A stretch of DNA of 64,000 nucleotides, from positions 39,209,860 through 39,273,859 of the forward strand of contig OX328107.1 of assembly GCA_946811185.2 (NCBI GenBank), written 5' to 3'. A model generated the notes under the pieces. The model ran no database searches and had not been told where the DNA came from. It saw only the letters and a list, made by a program, of their open reading frames with translations. This stretch comes from Hippopus hippopus. Lineage: Eukaryota > Mollusca > Bivalvia > Cardiida > Cardiidae. Positions 54,998 to 64,000 of the stretch are shown here, piece by piece (within the stretch, counting starts at the first letter, position 1; every line of letters begins with the position of its first letter). The position numbers were made by a program, and so were the translations under genes.

Positions 54998-56117
54998 GTG
55001 TCCGACGAATCCCCGAAATACAGAAATACCCCATTTTTTTCTATATTTAGTTCAAATTACTAATATAAGTACGAAAGATTTGTCTTTTGTTTTTGTTTTT
55101 AACACAAACTTATGTTTATATTGATGAAAGGTGGTTAGTTTAAAACAAAATGACAAAATAAAAACATACCATTGACGTCCGCCGTAATGAATGTTCACCG
55201 AACTATCCACACAACGTAGTAAAATAGGTCGATTCAGGGAGTTTACGTTCTTACTACAGTAGCTGTTTTACAAGGTTGATGTGTCTGATCTATATCCATA
55301 AATATGCTCGGAAAAATATGGTTTTCTTTCGTGATATTTGGATACTGAAATTAAAGATTAACGTACCTAGAAAGAAAGCTGGCCGCCATTTGAGAGGGTT
55401 AACATGTTACCCGGCCTTAATTTGTAGTCTTTGTAGACTTGTATAAATTCCACATCTGCTGATGATAAATATCGATATAGATCTTCATAATATAGATATA
55501 ACTGCAGTTCGCTCTATAGGTTAGTAAACATAGTGCAAAAAGCAGAAAATGTTAGTGAAAGGCGATACATGCGTTACTATGGATGCACCACGCAATGCTT
55601 AATTTAGGCACTTCATTTGCAAATGGAAAGAACTTGCATTCTCTGTGTGTCAGGACTTGACAGTGTTTCAGTGTGTCAGGACTTGACACGCGAGTATTTC
55701 AGTGATTGTTCTCCACGTGAATCAATTATCAATGTATACTAACAGCATTTTTCTTCAACATTAATCTTCTCTATAGTGATCATTACTTTAATTAATCGTG
55801 TTTTCTGTGAAAAAGAGACAATTCTTGCAGAGGTTAAATCCCTAAATTAACAAATATTTACAATGTTGAGCAGGTAATTTCGGTGGACTTACGTCTATCT
55901 CAGTGCATTGTTTATGGCGGACCTCAATAATATGTTGTTATTTTGTCATTATGATTCAAACTAACAGCCCTTCATCTCTATAAACATTATTTGGGTCAAA
56001 TACCACAAAAAAGACAAATCTGTTGTACTTCAACAGTAATCAGTACTCAGTAATAAAAAATTAGGGGTATTTCAATGTTTCGGTGATATTTCGGTATTTC
56101 GGTGATTCGTCGGACTG
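54998..56117. mobile_element. 1.1-kb TIR element with 9-bp target duplication
   Basis: Inverted ends GTGTCCGACGAATC...GAAATACCCC and GGGGTATTTC...GATTCGTCGGACTG, flanked by perfect ATTTTAATG (54989-54997 and 56118-56126). The inner right end repeats TTTCGGTGAT words. Internally GTGTGTCAGGACTTGACA occurs twice (55660-55690). Duplication size suggests a Mutator-like origin; no transposase frame is seen. Confidence 0.75.
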
Positions 56118-56645
56118 ATTTTAATGATATGCAACCAAGATTTACGTTAGCCAATTACGGAATAGAATAATTCTCGGAAGCAGGAAAATAAAAGTGGTCA
56201 TTCGGACTGTTCTGTGATGAACATTAGTTTACATAACCGATATATTGCCTATGTATATCTGAAATGTTGCTGTTATAAAGTTGGGAATTTTCCATGGAGA
56301 ACTTTGGGTTTTAAAACCGGAAAACTGTTTTTGTTTACTCTTTACAGTATGTAGATTTAATTTCATGTTAAGCATACAGCTAAATTTTGTCAGCCAATCG
56401 GTCCTGTATTCTGGTGCATATTTATCCGACCGCTTTCAGTTTTACCTGACATGACAGGCGAACCGACGGTATTGCGGGAAGTCTGCTCCAGGGGTTAACA
56501 TGGCATCCAACGGGATTTTTGGGATTTATTGAAGCATCCGCATGAATGCTACTCGTGTAAAAACCTTACAGATCATCATGTAATAATACATACATAGGTT
56601 GTAGAAAGTTTTGTAGTGAATAAAACACACAAAACACACATTATT
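56118..56645. other. Unassigned DNA
   Basis: No repeat family or coding frame recognised; it would contain the 3' flank of the putative gene at 56646-56789. Confidence 0.4.
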
Positions 56646-56651
56646 TTTATT
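56646..56651 (-). terminator. Poly(A) signal AATAAA
   Basis: AATAAA on the minus strand 25 nt after the stop codon of the exon at 56677-56789; position suits a short 3' UTR. Confidence 0.45.
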
Positions 56652-56676
56652 GCCAAGGGAATACCCTACCATATGA

Positions 56677-56789
56677 TTAACAATGTTTGCGACAGTTTCC
56701 ATTATCACCTTTCGTGTAACTATCACGCTCACCTTTTACTTGAATCGGTGAGCACCTAACACAGTTGATCTTGCCACACTTGTCAATGT
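56677..56789 (-). CDS. Probable last exon of a host gene, Cys-rich C-terminus
   Basis: A pyrimidine-rich acceptor (GCTTTATCCATTCTGCAG) precedes 113 nt coding, after two bases of a split codon, IDKCGKINCVRCSPIQVKGE and then RDSYTKGDNGNCRKHC and TAA. Five Cys in the pattern C-x4-C-x2-C-x19-C-x3-C, charged and without a membrane segment, look like the end of a secreted or extracellular Cys-rich protein. An AATAAA follows. It is too short for normal ORF detection. Upstream exons (higher coordinates) were not found; the family is not recognised. Confidence 0.45.
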
Positions 56790-56799
56790 CTGCAGAATG

Positions 56800-57458
56800 G
56801 ATAAAGCAAGAACTAAAACAAGTCATTTCATGTCAGCAAAATGAAGAAAAAAGTATTTGAATCAAACCAAAATAATAATTATAATCAAGGCAAGAATCCG
56901 AAATTACACTTTCAAAATATCAGACTGAAAGTCAATCACCTAACTACATCATCTAACGGCGGATTAGCGCTCTATCTGGCAGATGTGTCGTCGAGCTAAA
57001 ACATCTTTACAGATGCAGATGCTTTAAGTTTGGTCTAGTCCAAATTTATGTCACTTGGTAAAGACTTCCAAAAAGAAGGGACTGTAACTCTTTCTCCTTT
57101 ACCAGGTTATCCCTTAGCTAGAGATGAGTCTGCAGCAGACAACATTAGAAAACATTGATGTCAAGAGGAGAAATTTCTCTCTATGATTGATTCCTCCTTT
57201 TCACACAATAATTTCTGACCTGACCCATCAAAGAACTGTGAAACATGAATGGTGTAGCATCTGCAAACGCATCAAATTTAGAAGAGTCTAAAATTAGTCA
57301 TTTGGTAAAGGGTTAAATGCTAACATTGGTATTACATTTATATTCTATGGATTGGTTTATTATGACTAACAGACTTGATTCTTACAAATATTGTTGAATT
57401 TTTGAAAAAATTGAGATAATTTACTTCATATAATGTCTTTGTCTTTGACAAACTCTAC
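56800..57458. other. Unassigned DNA with degenerate Hp1
   Basis: About 57000-57320 retains ACAGATGCAGATGCTTTAAG, TTTACCAGGTTATCCC and TCATTTGGTAAAGGGTTAA, apparently two eroded Hp1 pieces. Confidence 0.45.
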
Positions 57459-59485
57459 TCATTTTTATACGCCCGTCAAAGACGGGACGTATTATGGGAT
57501 CACCCGTGGCGAGCGGGCAGACGGGCGGGCGGCGTCCCCATTCTTTGTCCGGAGCATATCTCCAAAACTATGCTAGCTACGGTTATGAAATTTCGTGGGT
57601 GGATAGATCTCATCAAGGCGGAGTGCAGTGCACAGAAATCATAACTCTCGCTTGCTTAATTTTTGAGTTATTGCCCTTTGTTGTTTTTCATACTTGAATT
57701 TTGTCCGCAGCATATCTCCAAAACTATACTAGCTACGGTTATGAAACTTCATGGGTGGATAAATCTCATCAAGGCGGAGTGCAGTGCACAGGAATCATAA
57801 CTCTTGCTTCCTTAATTTTTGAGTTATTGCCCTTTGTTGTTTTTCATACTTGAATTTTGTCCGGAGCATATCTCCAAGACTATACTAGCTAAGGTTATGA
57901 AACTTCATGGGTGGATAGATCCTATCAAGGGGGAGTGCAGTGCACAGGAATCATAACTCTTGCTTACTTAATTTTTGAGTTATTTCCCTTTGTTTATATT
58001 CATACTTGAATTTTGTCCAAAGCATATCTCCTAAACTATGCTAGCTACGGTTATGAAACTTCATGGGTGGATAGATCTCATTAAGGGGGAGTGCAGTGCA
58101 AATGAATCATAACTCTTGCTTGCTTAATTTTTGAGTTATTATACGCCCATCGAAGACGGGACGTATTATGGGATCACCCATGGTGCAAGGGTGGGTTGGC
58201 AGGCGGCGTCCAGTTTTTGTCCGGAGCATAACTTTGTAATCTCCAGTCAGATTGACTTGAAACTTGGCATGTGTGTTTGTTGCAATAATATGGAGTGCAG
58301 TGTGAAAGAATCATAACTCTACCTTGTGCTGTCTTCGAGTTATTTCCCTTTGATCGTCATTTTTACAGCATTTTCTGCTTGTCTGGAGCATAATTTTGTC
58401 ATCTCCAGTCCGATTGACTTGAAACTTGGCATGTGTGTTAGTTGCAATAATACGGAGTGCAGTGCAAAAGAACCATAACTCTACCTCATGCTGTCTTTGA
58501 GTTATTTCCCTTTGATAGTCATTTTTTACAGCATTTTCTGCTTGTCTGGAGCATAATTTTGTCATCTCCAGTCCGATTGACTTGAAACTTGGCATGTGTG
58601 TTTGTTGCAATAATACGGAGTGCAGTGTGAAAGAACCATAACTCTACCTCATGCTGTCTGAGTTATTTCCCTTTGATCATCATTTTTACAGCATTTTCTG
58701 CTTGTCTGGAATATAACTTTGTCATCTCCAGTCCGATTGACTTGAAACTTGGTATATGTGTTTGTTGCAATAATACAGAGTGCAGTGCGAAAGAACCATA
58801 ACTCTACCTCGTGCTGTCTTTGAGGTATTTCCCTTTGTCATTTTTACAGCATTTTCTGCTTGTCCGGAGCATAACTTTGTCATCTCCAGTCTGATCGACT
58901 TGAAACTTGGCATGTGTGTTTGTTGCAATAATACGGAGTGCACTGCGAAAGAACCATAACTCTACCTTGTGCTGTCTTTGAGTTATTTCCCTTTGATCGT
59001 CATTTTTTCAGCATTTTCTGCTTGTCTGGAATATAACTTTGTCATCTCCAGTCCGATTGACTTGAAACTTGACATGTGTGTTTGTTGCAATAATACGGAG
59101 TGCAGTGCGAAAGAACCATAACTCTATCTCATGCTGTCAGAGTTATTTCCCTTCGATCGTCATTTTTATAGCATTTTCTGCTTGTCCAGAATGTAACTTT
59201 GTCATCTCAGGTCAGAGTGACTTGAAACTTGGTATGCATGTTTGTTGCAATATTACGGAGTACAGTGCGCAAGAACAATAACTCTACCTAGTGCGGATTT
59301 TGAGTAATTCCACTTTGATCTTCATTTTTACAGTATTTCTTGCTTGTCTGGAATGGAACTTTGTCACCTCAAGTCAAATTGACTTGAGACTTGGTAAACA
59401 TGTTTGTTGCATTACCTGCCCTTTACGATTATTATACCCCCTTGACAACTGGCGGTGGGATGGGCGACAATTTGCCGCTCTTGTT
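57459..59485 (+). mobile_element. Double pearl-like array
   Basis: First array: left end TATACGCCCGTCAAAGACGG and CGGGCAGACGGGCGGGCGG, then about four ~158-bp units (TCCGGAGCATATCTCCAAAA, CTAGCTACGGTTATGAAAC). At 58141 a second left end (ATACGCCCATCGAAGACGGG) opens another array of about seven ~160-170-bp units (ACTTTGTCATCTCCAGTCCG, GACTTGAAACTTGGCATGTG) ending near TATTATACCCCCTTGACAAC and GCCGCTCTTGTT. A second element therefore seems inserted in or fused to the first. Short frames here are repeat artefacts. Confidence 0.7.
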
Positions 59486-59610
59486 TTCTTAAAGAGATAA
59501 GGCTGTTGACCTATTTGTTTTAAGCCAGATTCTTTTAGTTTAGTACCTGAATATTATTTATAGAAAACATAAGAAAAATCTGAATGTAAGAACATTAAAA
59601 AAACAAAACT

Positions 59611-59839
59611 TTAACTCTTTACCACACAATTCCGACTTTTAATGACCCTGAGAAAGAAGCCTTTCGAAAACTTTGTAGGAAAAGGAGAAAATGCTGGTAA
59701 CCAGCAATTTCTCCTTTTCCCACAATGTTTTTTACCCTTCTCAAAACAAATTTCAATTTCTGAGCCACATTTATTTTGTCATCTGCAAGTGCTCTTAATT
59801 TGGACAAGTCTACAATTTTGTTGTTTGGTAAAGAGTTAA
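59611..59839 (-). mobile_element. Hp1 hairpin MITE
   Basis: TTAACTCTTTACCACACAATT to TTGTTTGGTAAAGAGTTAA; one mismatch near the hairpin tip (CCAGCAATTTCTCC). Confidence 0.85.
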
Positions 59840-60199
59840 AAGATACTTGTTTTCTTTTTCCAAGATAAAGGTGTTTCAGCCATAAGTTAAGGTGTTTTTT
59901 TTTAAGATTATTTTTTTCATTAAATTTGATGTTTCACCAATACAATGACATGAAATTTGCTTATAACTGTTGTCATTTAAAAAAATATACATAGACTTAG
60001 TTTTCATAGGTGAAATTTCATCCTGAAATGCCGCAATACAGGGTGTACTAAAAGATATATTCATAAAATTTTCCCAAAGCTGGTAACCCCCTTTTTTATC
60101 TCCTTTTTTGGTAGATCAGATAATATACTATCACCAAACAAAGTTTCATAAAATTCATAATTCATAAAATTTCATATTTTCAAAAAATGGTGAAACTGT

Positions 60200-60810
60200 A
60201 GCGATTGTCCTTAAGATGTACCAACTAGTTGATGGAAAAATATAACATTTCCAGAGGTAATTCTTATGTTTACTTCTTTAATGTATTTCAGCTAATTAAC
60301 ATGTTGGGACGCCATACAAAACACCAAAAAGGAGCTCTTATTTCAAGACCAATTTCCTGAAATTCTCAGCCAAGAGTAAGTACAATACTTTCTTCCAGGT
60401 TTTAGTTAGTGCCATTTGCAAAGTGATTGCCATTTGAAAGACCCATTCTCTTAACTCTTTATCAAACAATCCATTGTTTTCATGACCCCGAGAACAGGCC
60501 TTTTGAAAACATTGTGGGAAAAGTAGAAAATGCTGGTAACCAGCATTTTCTCCTTTTCCCTCAATTTTTTCTACTCTTCCATGAACAAATTTCAATTTTT
60601 GAGTCACATTATATTCTGTTGTCTGCAAATGCATTCAATTTTTCAATATTTCCAATATTTTGTTGTTTGGTAAAGAGTTAATGCAGACTATCAGTTTTAC
60701 CACCAATCATGATTCATTTGGGCATGAAATAGCGTTCATAATTAACATTCAAAGCTTGTATTCGATACTTCACTTTATTAAATTTTTTTTAGTCAGTTGA
60801 CAAAACTTAA
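60200..60810 (+). repeat. Duplicated unknown repeat, copy 1
   Basis: 60290-60450 matches 61190-61360 (GCTCTTATTTCA..GCCAATTT, GCAAAGTG.T.GCCAT) and 60682-60810 matches 62358-62490 (CCAATCATGATTCA.TTGG.CAT). An Hp1 occupies the middle here. Confidence 0.6.
60451..60681 (-). mobile_element. Hp1 hairpin MITE
   Basis: TTAACTCTTTATCAAACAATC to TTTGGTAAAGAGTTAA. The paralogue at about 62354 reads CTTTAATGCA at the same point, again placing the insertion at TTAA. Confidence 0.85.
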
Positions 60811-61189
60811 CCCATTAACTAGGTTGGTGCCAGGCAAAAATCTTTATTAGCCAAAATTTCTGTCAGTCAAAACCCGGGTTCAGTCAATGAACTCGGTTAC
60901 TGAGACTTGTCCATATTCTAAATATTTCATGACATTAGTCTTTTATGATAATTATGAAGCAACATCTACAGCTTTGTGTCTCTGATATAATTTGTAAGTC
61001 TTTCAGTTCTCTTTAATATTTCTGATGGTCCAATTACATGCAATAGAGAGCCATGTATTGAATCATCAAAAGTAAGCTACATATTCCGTGCTTGAGGGCT
61101 GAAGAATGATTTAAAATTTCACGAATTCAAGTGTGTATTATAATCAGGCCTAGCCTAAAATTGTGCCGCCTGCTTAACAGCTACGGTAT

Positions 61190-62490
61190 TTCACCTAAAT
61201 GAGGTGCCTGGGCGCAATGCAAAATACCAGTAGGGTGCTCTTATTTCACAGCCAATTTGCCGAAATTTCAGGGCCTTCATGTAGAGTAAGTATGGTACTT
61301 TGATCCAAGGTTTTAGTCAGTGTCGTATGCAAAGTGGTCGCCATATTGGAAAGACCCCCTGTATGAAAGGTGGGTATTTAGATTTTTCACATCTCACCAA
61401 ATTAAAAAAAATATATATATCGCTGAAATCTATATGAAAAAACAATACAAATCATCTATAATTAAGAATCATAAAATCACAAAAAAAATTTTTTGATGGT
61501 ATTCCCTTAAAAGTGGCCCTTCAGATTTTGGGACGAAAATTTTACAAAAATACAAAAAAATCATCCTTATACTCCCAAAGCCTTTTAATTATCATTCATA
61601 AAACCCCAGTAGTCGAAAACCATCTGACAACAATAGAAATTAGAGATTTACTACGGCCCAGGTCGACAACGACGGGAAACACGGTCTGTTTTTACATGAG
61701 CAACTCGCTCATTTACATACCGGAAATACACAGATGAAGCTTCAAACATAGCGTCCAAAGAAGACATTATGGAAAATAATTACATGTTTGTTATGTTATG
61801 GAATTTAAACGTCATTAGTCACGTGCAAGTCACTTGACATTCCCACAATGCTTTTTTGATTTCTGGTGCAAAATCTAAAAATACCTTAAGAGGCTACATA
61901 GCCTTTTAAGGGAACACTATCAAAAAAAGTTTTTTTTGTAATTTTATGATTGTTAATTATTGATGATTTGTAATGTTTTTTCATATAAATTTCAGTGGCA
62001 TATATATTTTTTAATTTGGTGAGATGTGAAAAATCTAAATACCCACCTTTAAAAGGCTACGTAGCCTCTTAAGGTATTTTTAGATTACGCGCCAGAAATC
62101 AAAAAAGCATTGTGGGAATGTCAAGTGACTGGCATGTGACTTATGACGCTTAAATTCTATAACATAACAAACATGTAATTATTTTCCGTAATGTCTTCTT
62201 TGGACGCTGGGCCGTAGTAAATCTCTAATTTCTCTTGTTGTCGGATGGTTTTCGACTACTGGGGTTTTATGAATGAAACTTAAAAGGCTTTGGGAGTGTA
62301 AGGATGATTTTTTTGTATTTTTGTAACATTTTTGTCCCAAAATCTGAAGGGCCAACTTTAATGCAAAATCTACTGCCAATCATGATTCACTTGGACATAA
62401 AATAGCATTCACAATTTATAAAGAACACTAGTTTGAATACTTGACTTTCTTAAAAAAAAAAATTTTTTTTTTTTAAGTAAGTTGACAAAT
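61190..62490 (+). repeat. Duplicated unknown repeat, copy 2
   Basis: Outer parts as described for copy 1; the interior 61364-62356 is the interleaved inverted repeat described separately. Confidence 0.55.
61364..62356. repeat. ~1-kb interleaved inverted repeat (A-B-A'-B')
   Basis: Segment A (61370-61510) is inverted at about 61905-62050. Segment B (61510-61890) is inverted at about 62050-62356. Block ends share CCTTAAGAGGCTACNTAGCC / CCTTTTAAGGG words. B contains about 90 bp (61655-61745, GGTCGACAACGACGGGAAAC) missing from B'. Either pair can form a long stem with the other as loop, but not both together. Confidence 0.7.
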
Positions 62491-64000
62491 TTTGTGTTGT
62501 CAGAAGTTTGTAATGGTATTGGAAGTGTATGTATATTCGGATAGTCAGGCATTTATTACATCGATTTGTGAAGTACATGTATAATTAGGATTATGTCAAT
62601 GCCACACCGGTAAGTTTATTTATAAGATGTATTTCATCAATAAATTTCATCAGTCTGCGTTTTAGTGAAGTTATCTTGCATTTGGAAGTTTGTCACTCCA
62701 GTCGCCGACTATCAGTTAAGGTTGGGCGTGGGTTAGGGTCCGGAGGCCTCTGGAGTAATTAGTAATATTGTGGAGGGCTCTACTATTAGACATGTGTAAC
62801 CCGAGGCGGAGATCGGAGTTGAAGTGGGACTTCATAACTTTTTTAGGGGTTGCCTCAAAATTGACATTTACCATCATTATCTATTTTCTAATACGGCCAA
62901 ATACCTTTCATTAATACCTAGAAGAAACTAATTATTTAAAAAAAAAATCAAGAATAACACAGGAATCATTAAAATCAAAGGGTTCTATTGCCATTGAAGG
63001 CTCGATGAATTAGAATAAAAAATATTGGGTTCTGATTGTGTCGCTGCAGATGTGGCAACAGTATTTTATTTGCCTGGAAATAAAGCTACTCGTCACAATT
63101 CGGCCGATTCCGTAACATCATCATCACGCTAATCGCATCTGTATCAAGGGAGTTTGCAGTGAAAATATTGCCAGTCTCATGATCTTAAACAAGAAGGCGC
63201 CCATGCAAATTCATTAGCAACAGCAACAACAGCCACCCCGATCAGCAAGCAATCTGGCACCAAAAAATGCAAACAAAACTGATAGACCGAGTAAGAAAAT
63301 AAGAGAACAATCTGAAATGCATTTAGGAGGTTCCCACAGGAAATTGTGACTAGTGTTTTCTTTTCTAAGTAGATTTTTACGATTTTGAGAACGGTAAAAT
63401 GTTGTATTTCCGGTGAAGACATGTACCGTGTAGCTGCACATCAAGCTGCGTGATACAGCTGATGGACCTTGATGAGCGGATCACTCTAGGTTTGCCACAT
63501 GAGAAAAGAAAGGAATCGTACGAAAATAAGAGATACATTCATTAATGAAACACAAATCGTAAATATCTAAAGTTGGACAAAATTCACCGTGTCCACTGAT
63601 ACCACAGCATGGGCAGTTTTATCCTATCTCATCAGGGCTGTAAAGTTTTTAAGCCGTTCATTTCAATGCAACCTTGATGCATCTATGTTTTCTAGCTTTA
63701 TTACTGACAGACTCGCCTCAAAAAAAAAAAGTCACAATTGAAACAGACTTCTTATTCCTATTTCTGTAAGAACGTTTGGCAGTTTTTCGTCAATAATCCA
63801 TTATACAGTTAATGACTTTTCCGTAAAAGTAGAGAGAGGGATCTCTTTCTTGTCCGGTCAGGTTAGTGCCTGTGTGGTTCCTCCCAAGATGGCTGAATGA
63901 GGCCTAAGCCCTCAAGTCTGGTGCTCCTCTACCTACCACAATTCAATTTGTTGAGGCTATAGACTGACTACCAGTTGAATTGCAGGCCCAGCTGCTTGCA
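62491..64000. other. Unassigned DNA to the window end
   Basis: Two overlapping minus-strand frames of 76 and 81 codons (63177-63444) have a hydrophobic stretch (SLIFLLGLSVLFAFFGARLL) but no other support. No known repeat family recognised. Confidence 0.35.

Noticed and set aside
63177..63444. Two overlapping 76- and 81-codon frames with a hydrophobic stretch
   Set aside because: No splice, promoter or family support; two phases over the same bases look equally plausible, so neither is called.

Overview
This is a window of animal nuclear DNA, AT-rich and almost entirely built of transposable elements. It holds no bacterial-style operons, rRNA genes or convincing functional tRNA genes. Spliced frames with GT-AG introns, tRNA-derived SINEs, DIRS tyrosine-recombinase retrotransposons, a PIF/Harbinger transposon and several elements with central ~155-165 bp tandem repeats beside (ACGG)n/(ACAG)n microsatellites (like the 'pearl' elements known from bivalves) suggest a mollusc, most likely a bivalve. 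That assignment is inference from repeat content; no species marker is present.

Layout. 0.1-0.56 kb: decayed Tc1/mariner transposase. 0.9-1.7 kb and 6.85-7.56 kb: decayed coding-like sequence on both sides of DIRS element 1 (1753-6845, minus strand; gag, RT/RNase H and an intact recombinase), whose 5' inverted repeat was later hit by a SINE. 8-29 kb: mostly MITEs, SINE remnants, pearl-like arrays and unrecognised AT-rich DNA. 30.1-36.7 kb: a PIF/Harbinger element with terminal inverted repeats, an intact four-exon MADF-type DNA-binding protein and a two-exon DDE transposase that carries a premature stop and has lost the expected catalytic Glu; a pogo/Tigger-type element sits in one of its introns. 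37.2-38.1 kb: possible host-gene exon material on the minus strand. 41.5-46.5 kb: DIRS element 2 (plus strand) with both terminal inverted repeats and the internal complementary region visible. 47-54 kb: MITE, SINE and pearl-like clusters. 55.0-56.1 kb: a 1.1 kb element with a 9-bp target duplication. 56.65-56.79 kb: a probable last exon of a host gene encoding a Cys-rich C-terminus, with a poly(A) signal. 57.5-59.5 kb: pearl-like arrays. 60-62.5 kb: a duplicated repeat, one copy carrying a 1 kb interleaved inverted repeat.

Two short families, named here Hp1 and Hp2, dominate. Hp1 (about 225-245 bp, roughly 25-30 copies) begins TTAACYCTTTACCA, ends TGGTAAAGRGTTAA and has a central hairpin with arms of about 33 nt. 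Three paralogous comparisons show insertion at TTAA, which with the CCCTTT-type ends points to piggyBac-type non-autonomous elements. Hp2 also has TTAA ends and a central palindrome built on AGATCAGACTGCAC. In both families paired substitutions occur on opposite hairpin arms within single copies. The nesting lets a relative insertion history be read directly from the sequence.
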